A stretch of DNA of 64,000 bases from Phaeosaccion multiseriatum. Lineage: Eukaryota; Ochrophyta, other classes. Below the pieces are notes generated by a model. The model was not told the origin of the DNA, made no database searches, and saw nothing but the letters and a program-made list of their open reading frames with translations. The stretch's first letter is position 1. Each line of letters opens with the position of its first letter. Positions 42,736 through 54,529 of the stretch are shown piece after piece. Position numbers and translations under genes: made by a program. The stretch lies in NCBI GenBank assembly GCA_965112735.1, contig OZ218951.1:2666001-2730000 (forward strand), given 5' to 3'.

Positions 42736-45346
42736 GTGCCGTGGAATGGTTGCCACGTTGCAATGTCGCCCCTCCAAAGGGTGCTCTTCTTCCTCCCCTG
42801 GGAAGGGGGCACCATCATCGGCACGACGGACAGCGAGAGTGAGATCACCATGCTGCCCAGTCCCACCGCAGAAGAGGTGCACTTTATCATACAAGAGAGG
42901 TGAGTGAGAGAGAGGGTAACGCATTGTTGTGTGTATGTTGTGTCATCTCTCTAGTCTATCCGTCTCTCCATCTTTCTATCCTTCTTTTCATCCATGCATC
43001 CGCCATTTCTATACGTATCTCTGTCCGATTATCTGTCCATCCATCTACATCTCTATCCACCTCAGCAACCGCTTCCTCAAGACGCAAATCAAGGCTTCGG
43101 ACGCCATCGCGGCATGGTCAGGGCTCAGGCCCTTGGTGCGAGACCCCACAAAGATGGCAGTGGAAGGCACCAAGGCCCTCTCCAGGAACCACGTCGTGGA
43201 GGTGAGAAAGGACCTTTCCCTTCGACCTCTCACACTCATTTCTCTCTTTCTCTGCCTCTCCCTCTCTGTCTCTCTTTGTCTCTGTCTGTCTCTCTCTCGC
43301 TCTCTCCATCTCTTGATCTCTGTCTCTCTTCTCTCTCGCTTCTCTCTCTATCCCTCTCTCTCTGTGTGTGTGTCTCTCTCTCTCTCTGTGTGTGTCTCTG
43401 TCTCTCTCTCTCAAGGTGTCTGAGGGCAATCTGGTGACCATCGCTGGTGGCAAGTGGACCACGTACCGAAGGATGGCAGCAGACACCGTGGACGCCGCCC
43501 TCGAGGCCGAACCCAGCCTCAAAGAGGCGAGTGATTCAGTCAGTGATTGAGGCGCTGAGGTAGAGGTAGACACAGAGGGAGGGACGGGAAGTTCGTCCAC
43601 TCTCTCTTCTCACTGCGATGCTACATACCTTCTTACCCGATGCTACATACCTTCCTATCCTTCCTTCTTCGCACCTCTCCTCTTCCCTCTTTTTTCCATT
43701 CCCCACAGAGAGCCACACGTCTGAGCAGCACCACCCAAGACGCGAGTTTGATCGGCGCTGACCGCATGGGCATCGTGTGCGATCAAAAGTTCGACACCAT
43801 CAACGTGACACTCAAGGTGGGGGGGGGGGCAGGGCAACCCAATTAGGCTCTATGAGGCCCAACCTAGTATATCCTCCTCCTCCTCCACCTCCTCCTCCTC
43901 CTCCTCCTCCTCCTCCTCCTCCTCCTCCTCCTCCTCCTCCTCTTCTTCTTCTTTTCTCCTTGTTCTTTCTCTTCTTCCTCCTCCCGCTGCTATATCACCA
44001 ACTGCTGATGTTCACTCGCTCTAATCGTATCCCGGGTCTTCTCCGCCTCGCGGTGGCGTTGCTGTGTGCGCGCTCTCTCTGTCTTTTGATGCCTTTTGCC
44101 TGTGTTGTTGTACCCGAACCCCTTTCCTTGGCCATCCCCAGAGCGAGTACGGCTTCGACAGCAACGTGGCCAGCCACCTCGTGTCCAACTACGGCACAAG
44201 GGCCCTGCAGGTACAGCAATAAGTGCAGCAGTTGGTAATACAGTAGCAGACTGTATCCTTCCTCCTCCCTCCCATCTCATACGGACAATCTCCCGACCCA
44301 CTTCTGTTGTCGCCCGTCCGCCCATCCACCCCCTACCCCCCTTTCTCGGCCTCATTAAGATTGCCGAGATCGTCCGGCACGATTCTCGCTACAGGTACTC
44401 CAACCCGCAGGAGGCCGGGGAGCCGCGGCGCTTAGTGCGAAAATACCCCTTCCTGGAGGCAGAGGTCGTCTTCGCTGTGGAGCAGGTCAGTCAGTCAGTC
44501 AGTCAGTCAGTACTTGGTGTCAGTCAGTACTTGGTGTCATTTTGTCAGTCAATTAAGTCGCAGTACTTGGTGTCAGTCAGTCAGTCAGTCAGTTAGTTGC
44601 AGTACAGTAGGACAGTAGGGTACTCACACAACTCACGCACAGATGCATGAGTGTTCACGCGTACACGTGCGTACAACATGAGACGATCCTCTGTCTCTCT
44701 CTTTCTCTGTCGCTCTCTCTTTTGCTCTTTCTCTCCGCCGCTCTATTCTTTGTCTTGTCGCGCTCTCAATCGCACTCTCTCTCTCCTCCTCTCTCTATCT
44801 TCCTCTCCTCTCTTTATTTGTTTGTGTACTGAACTTCATCTTCTTCCCCACCCCTTTGTGTACTGTGTCTCTCTCTTTGTGTGTGCTGTGTGTGTCAGGA
44901 GTACGCTGTGAAGGCTGTGGACGTGCTCGCACGGAGGATGCGCCTTGCCTTCCTCGACGCGGGGGCCGCCAAGAAGGCCGCCCCTCGGGTCATTAACATA
45001 ATGGCGGGCATGCTCGGTTGGAGCAGAAGCAGGCAGGCAGAGGAGCTCGCAGAGGTGAGGAAGGGGGGCATGAGGGCATGAGGGCATGGCATTGGGTTTT
45101 GGAGGATTCTCTTTCCTCAATCCCCTCGCGGTCTCTCTCCTCTTCTCTTGTCTTCTCACTCCCTTCTCTTTCTGTCTTCCTCACGCTCCCCCCCTCTTTC
45201 CCATGTTCCATGCCTACACTACCGGTGGCGGTTACGGCATCCCATCCCAGGTGGACAAGTTCCTGGAAACAATGTCTCCAAAGACCCCCCCTGCCCCCTC
45301 CACTTCGTCGCTACACCACGCCAACAATGCCTCTGCTGCTGTGTAA
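39342..45346 (+). CDS. GPD2: FAD-dependent glycerol-3-phosphate dehydrogenase, mitochondrial type
   Basis: Fifteen exons: 39342-39864, 40161-40242, 40497-40632, 41109-41297, 41690-41747, 42005-42129, 42426-42529, 42780-42899, 43066-43201, 43416-43526, 43709-43816, 44142-44210, 44360-44485, 44899-45054 and 45251-45346; 712 aa, all phases consistent. The enzyme (EC 1.1.5.3 type) oxidises glycerol 3-phosphate to dihydroxyacetone phosphate and passes electrons to quinone at the inner mitochondrial membrane. Evidence: FAD-binding DVLVIGGGCVGAGVALDAA, SGRSTKLIHGGIRYLE, ADVVVNATGCFADSV, GGTIIGTTDSESEI and TIAGGKWTTYRRMA, plus the C-terminal helical domain (EYAVKAVDVLARRMRLAFL). A hydrophobic N-terminal stretch (GLVGVALAAAG) and a Ser-rich leader precede the core. 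No EF-hands are seen. Exon 10 ends either at GAG/GCGAGT (a GC donor) or 12 bp later at TCA/GTCAGT. Links glycerol metabolism to respiration, relevant in an oil-rich alga. Confidence 0.92.
40396..40455. repeat. (CTG)n microsatellite in intron 2
   Basis: Intron of the glycerol-3-phosphate dehydrogenase gene; follows a CTCC-rich stretch and is directly followed by TATATCACCAACTGC. Confidence 0.9.
41557..41627. repeat. (TCC)n microsatellite in intron 4
   Basis: Pyrimidine-rich tract upstream of the CCCACAG acceptor of exon 5 of the glycerol-3-phosphate dehydrogenase gene. Confidence 0.9.
41767..42003. repeat. CACT/CACC tandem array filling intron 5
   Basis: Almost the whole intron 41748-42004 is ACTC-type repeat, with two copies of a longer unit (CTCGCTCACCCCCCCACCCA), one near 41870 and one near 41950. 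Confidence 0.9.
42681..42730. repeat. (TG)n microsatellite in intron 7
   Basis: Dinucleotide run in intron 42530-42779 of the glycerol-3-phosphate dehydrogenase gene. Confidence 0.9.
43871..43941. repeat. (TCC)n microsatellite in intron 11
   Basis: In intron 43817-44141; followed by a second TATATCACCAACTGC copy at about 43991. Confidence 0.9.
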
Positions 45347-45960
45347 GAACTGTATCACCAACTGCTGACAGTCCTGTATCACAAACTGCTACTGCTGCCA
45401 CTGCGGCATGAAGGAGCGAAGGAGGGCACACTGCTTGGGAGGACAGACTGACGGACACTGTACACATTCATATGGGGAGGGAGGGGAGGGGCCCTTTTTT
45501 TTGTCGTCAAGTTTTGGGCATCCGTCGGGGGCCTCGTGCTGCAGGAGGAAGAGGGTGTGAGAGAGAGGGAAAGAGAGAAAGCGAGAGGGAGACAGAGACA
45601 GAGAGAGAGAGAGAGAGAACACGAGGAATGGAGGAGGGCGACAGAGAAGCCTCCTAACCTCTCTCTGTCCCCACTGCGTAACGAACAAACACACACGAAA
45701 ATTGAAAATTCTTTTGTTCTTTTAATACGTTGTAAACTTCCCACAAGGGTGCACGGATCCGATCGACGGCGCTGAATGGCACTGAATGGCACTGAACTCA
45801 ATCCCCCCTCCCAACCTCCCTCCCTTTGCGCCTTGAACGAGCGACCCACTCCAAAGTATGCAAGTGAAGGGGGGCTGAATCATGGGATGGAAGCCATCTC
45901 ATTCTCTCTCCGTCCCTCTCCGTTCTCTCTCCCTACTTACTCACTGCTCCTCACGCCCAT
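45347..45960. other. Convergent intergenic region
   Basis: Between the 3' ends of the glycerol-3-phosphate dehydrogenase and V-ATPase B genes. Contains copies of the TATCACCAACTGC word just after the stop (about 45353-45405) and a GA-repeat at about 45556-45620. No gene seen. Confidence 0.7.
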
Positions 45961-47469
45961 TTACTCCTCCTCCTCCCCGTCTCCTTTCTCCGCCTGTGCT
46001 GCCTTGGACGCCTCCTCTTGCTTGGCCGCGGCTCTCCTACTATACCACTGCTCCAGCTGCTTCTTGGTAATCTTCTTGAGCAGTTCCTTGGGGAAAGAGC
46101 GCAGCAACGACCACGCCAGATCCAGCGACTCAAAGATGGTACGGCTCTGATAGGGGCCCTGTGCGATAAACTTGCCCTCGAACTTCTCCACAAAGTTCAA
46201 AAAGAGGTGATCCTCCAGCGACAAGGCCTCCTCTCCCACCACCGCCTTCATGGCCATCACATCCTTGCCTTGGGCATACATGGAGTACAGCTGGTTGGAC
46301 ACGTTCCAGTGGTCGTCTCTCGTGAGCCCTTCCCCAATAGCGCTCTTCATCAGCCGACTGAGACTAGGAAGCACGTTGATGGGCGGGAAGATATCCTTGG
46401 TGTGCAGGGCTCGATCGACATAGATTTGACCCTCGGTAATGTAGCCCGTGAGATCGGGGATCGGGTGGGTGATGTCGTCGTTGGGCATGGTGAGGATGGG
46501 CAGCTGCGTGATGGAGCCGTTGCGACCCTTGACGCGCCCAGCTCGTTCGTAGATGGTGGAGAGATCGGTGTACATGTAACCGGGGTACCCACGTCTACCG
46601 GGCACCTCTTCTCGGGCTGCTGACACCTCACGCAAGGCATCGGCGTAGGAAGACATGTCGGTGAGGATGGTGAGCACGTGAAGGTCCCTCTCGTAGGCCA
46701 GGTACTCGGCCGTGGTGAGGGCCAGGCGGGGCGTGATGATACGCTCGATGGTCGGGTCGTTGGCGAGGTTGAGAAAGAGGGCGGTGCGTTGCATGGCGCC
46801 GGACTCTTCAAAGTCATTTCGGAAGAAGCGCGCCGTCTCCATGTTGACGCCCATGGCCCCAAACACAATGGCAAAGTTGTCCTCGTGGCTGTCGTACACA
46901 TCCTTGAGCTGTACCAGAGAGGCCTGTCGAGCGATTTGCGCAGCGATTTCGTTGTGCGGCAAACCCGCAGCGGAGAAGAGGGGGATCTTTTGCCCTCGCG
47001 CGATGGAGTTCATCACGTCAATACCGGAGATGCCCGTCTGGATCATGGCCTTGGGGTAGTCTCTGCACGAGGGGTTGATGGGTTGCCCCTGAATGTCCAG
47101 GTAGCTCTCGGCCAGCACGGGTGGGCCGCTGTCGATGACCTTGCCCGACCCGTTGAACGACCTCCCCAGCATCTCTTCCGAGATGGCCATCTTGAGCACA
47201 TCCCCCGTGAACTGGATCCTGGTGTTGCGATTGTCAATGCCTGATGTGCCCTCAAACACCTGCACCACCGCTCGGTTGCCGTACACCTCCAGCACCTGTC
47301 CCTGGCGCTTCTCCCCCGTGGAGAGCGTAATGTCTACTATCTCTGCGAACTTGGGCAGCTTCACATTGTCCAGGATGACAAGCGGGCCATTGACCCCGGC
47401 AATGGTCCTGTACTCAAGTCGAGGCTCCACATGATAGTCCCGCACGATGGCTTTGGCTTGCACATCCAT
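45961..47469 (-). CDS. VMA2: V-type proton ATPase subunit B
   Basis: Intronless frame of 502 aa from the ATG at 47469 (context AAACCATGG); the open frame extends upstream without family similarity, and [20 protein letters not shown] fits the usual N-terminus. Subunit B is the regulatory nucleotide-binding subunit of the cytosolic V1 sector that powers acidification of vacuoles and endomembranes. Visible family segments: [57 protein letters not shown], the switch region [20 protein letters not shown] and [19 protein letters not shown]. Length is normal for the family (about 490-510). The C-terminus ends in an acidic GDGEEEE tail. High conservation makes this the firmest call in the window. Confidence 0.97.
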   Translation of the reverse strand: MDVQAKAIVRDYHVEPRLEYRTIAGVNGPLVILDNVKLPKFAEIVDITLSTGEKRQGQVLEVYGNRAVVQVFEGTSGIDNRNTRIQFTGDVLKMAISEEMLGRSFNGSGKVIDSGPPVLAESYLDIQGQPINPSCRDYPKAMIQTGISGIDVMNSIARGQKIPLFSAAGLPHNEIAAQIARQASLVQLKDVYDSHEDNFAIVFGAMGVNMETARFFRNDFEESGAMQRTALFLNLANDPTIERIITPRLALTTAEYLAYERDLHVLTILTDMSSYADALREVSAAREEVPGRRGYPGYMYTDLSTIYERAGRVKGRNGSITQLPILTMPNDDITHPIPDLTGYITEGQIYVDRALHTKDIFPPINVLPSLSRLMKSAIGEGLTRDDHWNVSNQLYSMYAQGKDVMAMKAVVGEEALSLEDHLFLNFVEKFEGKFIAQGPYQSRTIFESLDLAWSLLRSFPKELLKKITKKQLEQWYSRRAAAKQEEASKAAQAEKGDGEEEE

Positions 47470-48202
47470 GGTTTCCCCCTCTTCTATTCTCCCTCCTCTC
47501 CCCCCCTTCCTCCGTTCTTCCTGCTTTCTTGGATTCTCTGAGCAGCAAACGCCGGCCTGCAAATTGGGCCAAGTCCTCCCTGTTAAGGCCTCTACTCAGA
47601 ATGTCAGGCAGGAAACTGCAGGGAGAGGCAGGTGGAATAAATAGGGGGGCAAGAGCTCCTTCACATATCGTAAGAGAAGGGCCGTGGTCAGGGTTGAATT
47701 TTAGTTTCTTTTTCCTAGCCTTTACTTTTGCCCCCCCCCCCCAAAGCAAGCGTCGGCGTCTCGGCGTCGACCTTGTTTGGCTTTGCCTAAATGGCGTTGC
47801 CTCCCCTTCGTTGATGATGTCGCATGGTCTGATCTCGTAAGTCACGTAATGACTTCTAACACAATAGTAAGGAGTTTTTTGGGTTGGAGTGGGGGACTGA
47901 AATCTGTGAGAACTGACCTCTTTAGGCTCTGAAAAGTCTTGGGGGGGAGAGGCAGATCAAAATATTGAACAAGCGAACATGAATGATGATTCAAATCATG
48001 CACAAAAGCCATTCCCGCCCGCCCCCCCCCCCCTCTCCCTCCACCCTTTCTTCGCGGGCAGAGCGGCAAAGCACTTGCGTGTGTGCTTGCTTAGAGGTGA
48101 GAGTGAGGAGGAGGGGGAGGAGGAGGAGGAGGAGGAGAAGGCTTACGACTGTCTATTGTAGTTGAAGTGAGTGTAAGACTGCACGACCTCACGTCGGTAG
48201 CG
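47470..48202. other. V-ATPase B upstream region
   Basis: 733 bp between two minus-strand genes. Contains a C-run at about 47731-47742 and a GGA-repeat at about 48105-48135. Probable V-ATPase promoter by position; no motif or gene recognised. Confidence 0.5.
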
Positions 48203-49237
48203 TCAGTGCTGGCAGTTGCAGGGATGACCATTGGCATGTATCCAACGCTTTATCTCCTGCAAGTGGTTCTCGTTCCGCCCGAAGCCATGCGTTCCTGGGC
48301 AGCAGTAGCGGTCCCATGGACACATGACGTTCTCGGATCGTAGCCACTGCAGTGTGGGCAGACTTTTGGCCACCGAAACGGCAAGCATGCAAACTTGGGG
48401 TTCCCAACTACACAAGTTGCGTACGTTTTCATGCAGCCAGCGCAACGACTCCAGGTTCCCGCTCATCGCAGCCCCGTGTGCCCCCGACCGCCAACCACTC
48501 CCTTCCGGTGCCCATTGCAGACGCACTCTGACCTTGGGCTGACTCAAAACCGTGTGGAGTACCTCTACCCGGCCAAGGTTCACGGGCTCCAGCCATATGG
48601 TTTCATTAAAGGGGGCGTTTGCCTCATCCGACAGCAGCCACGTGAGCATGTCCCCGTCCCCTCTTACTGCCGCTTGGGTGCAAGTCCTCTCGTCCCACGG
48701 GCAGGGGCTCTTGCCAGGCGCTTCGGAACGCAGCCACTTGAGAATGCTTAGGCCGTGCTTGGCATTCCCGGCAGCGGCTTCACAAGTCCTCTCGTCCCAC
48801 GGACACGGGCTTTTGCCGGGCAGGTCGGAGCGGAGCCACTTGAGAATGCTCAGGCCGTGCTCGACATTCAAGGCAGCGGCTGCACACACTTGCTCGTCCC
48901 ATGGACAGCCGTGGCGATGGAAGGCCTCGCAGATGATCACATCTCCCCACAAGGCTGCAACTCTGAATGCATTAGTGGTCAGCGGACAGCCCTGCTGGAC
49001 GGCCCAGTTGAGGCACTCCATTGACCCGAGCACGCTGTGCCGAGGAGAGGTAATCAACGCGGGATAAGCAGCGCTGTACAGCCCCCTCCACTCCTTGCTC
49101 ACCCCAGCGACGAAGAGGTGGTGTCCCTTCCCAACAAAGCCCATCACCAGCTCCTCCAGAGCAAAGACCTTCTTGCGGCATTCCGTCTGCTGCTCCACCT
49201 GCTGCTGCTCCTGCTGCCGTGCACGATCCTCTACCAT
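48203..49237 (-). CDS. Ankyrin-like repeat protein with CPWDE motifs
   Basis: Intronless, 344 aa. After a Gln-rich start (QQEQQQVEQQ) and a leader resembling an F-box-like helix pair (LEELVMGFVGKGHHLFVAGV), degenerate ankyrin units of about 28-35 residues follow. The consensus is CPWDERTCEAAA, then GLSILKWLRS; three clear copies begin at CPWDEQVC, CPWDERTCEAAA and CPWDERTCTQAA, with more diverged ones later (ESLRWLHENV; PTLQWLRSENVMCPWD). I recall this CPWD form from stramenopile algae and some large DNA viruses; it is a protein-interaction repeat with no known enzymatic role. A damaged paralogue lies 5.4 kb away at 54530-55191. Confidence 0.75.
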   Translation of the reverse strand: MVEDRARQQEQQQVEQQTECRKKVFALEELVMGFVGKGHHLFVAGVSKEWRGLYSAAYPALITSPRHSVLGSMECLNWAVQQGCPLTTNAFRVAALWGDVIICEAFHRHGCPWDEQVCAAAALNVEHGLSILKWLRSDLPGKSPCPWDERTCEAAAGNAKHGLSILKWLRSEAPGKSPCPWDERTCTQAAVRGDGDMLTWLLSDEANAPFNETIWLEPVNLGRVEVLHTVLSQPKVRVRLQWAPEGSGWRSGAHGAAMSGNLESLRWLHENVRNLCSWEPQVCMLAVSVAKSLPTLQWLRSENVMCPWDRYCCPGTHGFGRNENHLQEIKRWIHANGHPCNCQH

Positions 49238-49432
49238 TGTACGTCAAGGTGTTCAAGCAGATGCAAGCCCGGCGCCGACTCCAGACTACAGACGCGACGC
49301 TCGAGAACCAACTTTCACCCCACACCCCGCGAACTTAAATTTATGTAACCGCCAGGAGAGCCTCCACCTTTCCTTACAACAAAAAGGATGCTGCGGTGAG
49401 TAGGAGGAGGAGTGAAGGCGTCTGACGACGAC

Positions 49433-51116
49433 ATGGAGCACACAGTCACGGCGGCGAAGGTTGGAGGCGCCACCATCGGCAGCAGCGGCGGCATGCGGGG
49501 CAAGGGTTTGATGATGCCTGGGGCGACGGCTGGGGCACTGTCAGCGACCATGCCCAATCCACCTGGACGCAGCCCGCTGAAGATGCGACAGCCGCAGAAG
49601 GGGGCTACACTTCAGCTTCCCCAGACTCAGCAGACTATGGGGCTCGGTCAGAGCCAGGTTCAGCAGCAGGCAAAGACGCCGTCGCTGGAGCGCATCATAC
49701 TTCTCTTTAGTGACAGAGACACATCGTGCCTGCTGGATCGTCAGGTAGTTGTGCTGAGGCAGCTCTGCAGAGAAAAGGCCCTAGGCTTCCGCATACGAGA
49801 CTTGCGCGAAGTGGAGCACCTCCTACCTCTCGTGGCGAGCAAACTCGACGAGGCGGCACTGGAGAATGCAAAAGCAACGGCGGCACAGGACGGAGGAGAA
49901 GAAGACGAGCCCCAGCAGCAGTACAAGCACCAGCAGCACGGCGCACATGACTTCCTTAAGCCCTTGCTGGAGCTGATCCGCATCTGCGCATTGCCCCCAG
50001 TCACAGAGAAGTCCAATGAAGACCTCACAGAGGAAGGTCTCCTTGCCCTTCAGTCGCTGTACGGAGGCGTGGGCGTCCTTCTCGCCTGCCCTCACCCTCC
50101 CGTGCAGGCGGCTGCCTCGGAGACCCTTCGCCTCATCGCCGCTGGGGTTGGGGCAGTGCGCTCCAACGAGCCTGAGATGCACGACGTCCCCGGAGTGGGC
50201 CCCGTGGCGGAAGACATGCGACCGGTGCCGAAGTCTCTGCAGAAGCTGCTGCTGCTGCGAGCCGGCGTACCCCATATGGTGGTGCAGCAGCTTGAGGCTA
50301 CGCTAGCACGACTGGCAGTCGTTCTCGACGGCATTCACGGCGGGGCCGGTGCTGCTGCTGCACAGGAGGAGGAAGGGGGTGGTGGTGGGATTCTCCTCCT
50401 CGGTGGTGGTGCAGAGGAAGGAGGAGAGGTGGGAGGCGGTGCCATGCGTAGAAGCAGCAATGGCAGCAACGTGATGGACCACCGCTCCGTGTCCTCAACC
50501 TCGTCCACCTCCACGACGAGCCCCGCCATGCTCCACATTGCAGCCCTGCGCGAAGAGGAGGCCTCGGCCCGTAAGACTCTTCTGGTGACGGTGAAGCTCC
50601 TCACCGAGCTCTCTGCCAACGCCATGGTCTCTGCAGTGCTGGTGGGGGCGGGCACACTGGAACTGGTAATTGAGGTGCTGCGCGTGGCCACCGGTGTCAA
50701 GGACGAGCTCCTACCGCCCGCCCTTGAGTTTCTATGGAACAGCGTGGAGCACAGCCACGAGGCTATGAAGAACGGCCCGGCGGCTACCTCTCGATCGGCG
50801 CTCATCGCCAAGGCCAGAAAGACCAATGCATCCTTCTCGCTGGCCACGGAGGATGCTATTGGCACGCTCAAGGACCTGCTGGAGGACTTGTTGCACTGCG
50901 GCTTTCGACAGCAGGACAAGTCGTTGAGGAACGAAGTTATCATCGTGTCTAGCATGATTGCAAGAGACACGCGTTCGCATGTACTCTTTCGCACTTCGGG
51001 CATGCTTGGCTTGCTCATTCGCTATGCAACGGCTGTGGAGACCGGGCTGGTGGATGGGGATATGACCATGGGGGAGAGTGGCGGTGGCGGCGGTGGGGGG
51101 GGGGGGACAGCAACAA

Positions 51117-51158
<42 letters not shown>

Positions 51159-54100
51159 GGGCAGAGCGCGCGAGGAAAGTGAGCAATTGCAGCAGCAGCA
51201 GCAGAAACGGCACTGGCAACAGCTACGGGGGTGGGAGCTTTGATGGCAACAATTGCACCGGCGCTGGCAGTCAACGTGTTGCTGATGCTGATGCTGATGA
51301 TCTTGATGATGATAACGGGTATGATGATGAAGGGTACGACGGTTACGGGTATGGATACACCCCTCTCGCCGACCCGCGGAACTTTGCTACCATCTGCAGG
51401 GAAGACTTGGAGCTCCGACGGCTATTGTGGGCCCTCATTGCCGATCTAGCTCGGATAGACCAGGCCAACCTCGCCCTTGTGCAGGAGAGTCGAGTGGTGG
51501 AGGTTTTGCTCATGTATGTGGACCTGGTGATGGAGCAGTCGCCAGGCATGGCGTACACCAACCCGGGCATCAACCGAGGCTTGAGTCTGGCCTCGACCTC
51601 GCTCTTTCAGGGGACGGGGAGGTTGGGGGCGACAGCGGGGGGCACGGCAGCAGCAGGAGGAGGAGGGGGAGTGAGGGAGAGCACCTTGTCGAGTGACGTC
51701 AGCCTTTGTGCTGGCGGTGCTGCTCCAAGCGGGGAGCCGTATGAAGAGGAGGGCAACTTACAGATGACAGACATCTTCGAGGAGACACGTGGAGGAGGAG
51801 GGAGAGGGGGAGGAGGGGGGGGGGGGGGGGACATCGCCCAGCTCTACGTCCCCGCTGCCATGGCTCGGCTGCCCCTGACATCGCTCAAGGTGATGCAGCA
51901 GCAGGCCCTGTGGGCGCTCCTCGCCCTCGCCCCGAGGCTGCCCTCCCGGCTCCAGGCCTTGGGTGGGCACATCATCACCCTCCACTTCATGGAGCGGTGC
52001 GGGACGAACAGTGAGGACAAGCAGCTGCTCGAAGCGAGTATGATGTTGCTGGCCACACTGGCCGGCTTGGCAGGGCCTCAGGCAGAGCTCGGGCAGATGG
52101 GGGCAGTGAGCATTATGCTCAAGCGCTTCTCCGAGAGTGACAATCACTCACAGAGTCACTCTCGCCATCTGTCGGCCGATACGGTGTCCATCTTGGCGCA
52201 GCTTTGCGGCGGGAGTGAAGCGAATCAAACGGCCTTTCGCCGCGCGGGTGGGATTGGTATCATGGTGGCGGCGATTGCCGACTATTGCCACACGCGCACC
52301 TCGCAGATTAGGGAGGAAAGGAACAACACTGCGCACAGCTCCGGTGGTGGTGGGGGCGGCGGCGGCGGTGGGGGTGGCGGGCAAGGGGGCGGGGTGGGCG
52401 ACGATGGAGGAGGAGGAGGAGGAGGAGGAGGAGGAGGAGGAGGAGGAGGAGGAGGGGGGGGGGGGGAGGGACAGCAGGCTTGCCGGTACTGGGAAGCGTT
52501 GGGTCCTCGGTACCTGATACGGTGGACGTGCTGACAGTACATGCCGTGAATTGTCTGTGGGTGAGCGTGGTGGGCAACAAACGCAGCGAGGCCAGGCTGC
52601 TCGCAGGGGAAGGCCTCGATACTCTCCTCGACTTGCTGGAGATTTGTCCAACGTGCATGCGACATCAAATCGCCGGTTGCTTGGGTGACTTACTGCAGAA
52701 CCCCAAGGCTATCCCATACGCCCATGCATGGAGGAGCGATTGTGACATGTTGACGGTGGCGCAGCTCATGATGCGGCTTTGGATTATGGATGAGCATCGA
52801 ATGGGGCTGGCCAGGCCGGATGGGGTGTTGCAGAACATGTGGCAGCCATTGGGGAGGCATGACCTCGGCGTTAGTGAGGGTGGTGTAGCAAGTGGTGGTG
52901 GTGGTGGTGGTGGTGGTGGTGGTGGTGGTGGTGCTGTTAGTGGTGGGCAAGAGCACGGAGGAGGGGGAGGAGGGGGAGCCGCTGGGGGTGGGGGGGCAGG
53001 AGGAGGAGGAGGGGGAGCAGCACTCACGGACTACTCCTACAGCAACAGCACCGCCACCAGCACAGACTCGCTCCTTCTTGGGCCGTCTATGGCGGCGGCC
53101 GCGAGGACAAACACAAGTACCCCAGGGGGGGGTGAGGAGGGAGGAGGAGCAAGGGCAGGAGGGGGAGAAGGAGTACAAGGCATCCTATCGGGGGCGACGG
53201 GGAAGATGACGCTCTCGGGGGGAGGAGGAGCCCCCCCGGGGGAGGACATGGACAGCAAAGCCTTCGCGAGACTGGCGTCGGCCCTTGCGGTCGGGAGAAA
53301 GAGGCCTTCAGGAGGGGGGGGGGAGGATGGAGACGGTGCGGGCGGGGAGGGGGGGGGCGGAAAGGGCTCCAACAAGGTGGACAAGGCGGTGAGTGGACTC
53401 GATTTGCGCAGCAAGATTGCCGTCATCATGCGTCAAGTGGGTTACGAGGAGCGGAGCACGCTGCAAGGGTTGCAACCCGCCGAGCTCTCTGCGCTGTACA
53501 TGTGTATGTGCTACCTTGACTTTAGAGAAGCCGAGGCGTGGGGAGAGATCAAAAAGCATCTCGAGACGCAGGTGAGTGAGTGAGTGAGGGAGGGAGGGAG
53601 GGAGGGCGTGGGTGCGTGGGTGGGTGGGTGGAGGGTGTGGGGTGGACTTGGTGGGCTTGGTGGATATGGTGGGTGGGTGAGTGGTGAGTGGGAGTCCGTG
53701 GGTGTGCATGGGTGGGTGGGCGAGTGGGTGTGTGTGGTTGGGTACGGTTGGGTAGGCGGGGAGAGTGGGTAGGTTGTGTGAGTGAGGTGGGTGGGTAGGT
53801 GGTTGGGGTGGGTCGTGTGGATGGGAGGTGTGGGGGCCACCACCCTCCCTCCATCCCTCTCTCTGAAAAACCTTTCCTCTCTTGCTCTCTGCTCACTCGC
53901 TCACTTACCCCCTTGCTTCGCTCGCCCCTTCTCACTGAATCCCAGGGTCTCACTCCGATCGCTCCCGACCACGGCGTAATCGAGGGTAAGCTGGAGGCTG
54001 CCTTCAACAAGGCCCTCAGCGTCAAGTGCCGTCAGATGGCTTTCCTCAAACAACGTGCAGAGAAGGCGGGCGTTGCCGAAGAGAGCTTCTTTGCTTCCAT

Positions 54101-54311
54101 CCGCCACCAGAGAGACCAAGAGATCCGTCAGGCCGTCATCAAAAGGAACGCCCTCATGCCCGGGACAATGAAGAAGAAGAAGGCTGCGAAGGCGGCCGCC
54201 AAAGAGATGGTTGCCAAAAGCGATGGCCAGGCAGGCGACGGGGAGGAAGAGACCCACAACACTCCTGCTGTTGGTGCGCCTGCTGCCGAGAGCAGTGGTG
54301 GTGGTGACTGA
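49433..54311 (+). CDS. ARM/HEAT-like helical-repeat protein with a frame break in a G-run
   Basis: The main open frame runs from the ATG at 49433 to about 52450, then coding continues in another frame from about 52470 to 53571. The last exon is 53946-54311 (donor GCAG/GTGAGT, acceptor CCCAG, phase 0). The frame change falls in (GGA)n followed by 13-14 G (about 52405-52467); there is no good intron there, so it is most likely a homopolymer indel (sequencing, or a real lesion). The protein would be about 1500 aa: helical repeats (EHLLPLVASKLDEAALENAK; LKPLLELIRICALPP; KVMQQQALWALLALAPRLPS; LEASMMLLATLAGLAG) broken by long Gly/Ser/Ala low-complexity loops, ending in a basic tail (MKKKKAAKAAAKEM). 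Armadillo-type scaffold is the best guess; no partner is evident. Confidence 0.65.
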
Positions 54312-54529
54312 TGTTACGCTGAGAGCCGATCGGAAGCGTGATGATGGCCTAGGGGGGGGTGGGGGGGGGAGCGCTGCGGAACTTACAAGCACTGCTGCTG
54401 CAAACCAAACATGTACACACTACATTAGTTTTTTATACAGTAATAAAAAACCAAAACAAATACAAAAAAAACTGGTGCATACTGTGTCGAGAGCCGCGTG
54501 ACTCTCTACCCATGGAACAAGTGCTCAGG

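Noticed and set aside
43777-44238. Poly-Pro open frames over TCC runs
   Set aside because: Caused by (TCC)n in an intron of the glycerol-3-phosphate dehydrogenase gene; flanking exons splice in phase.
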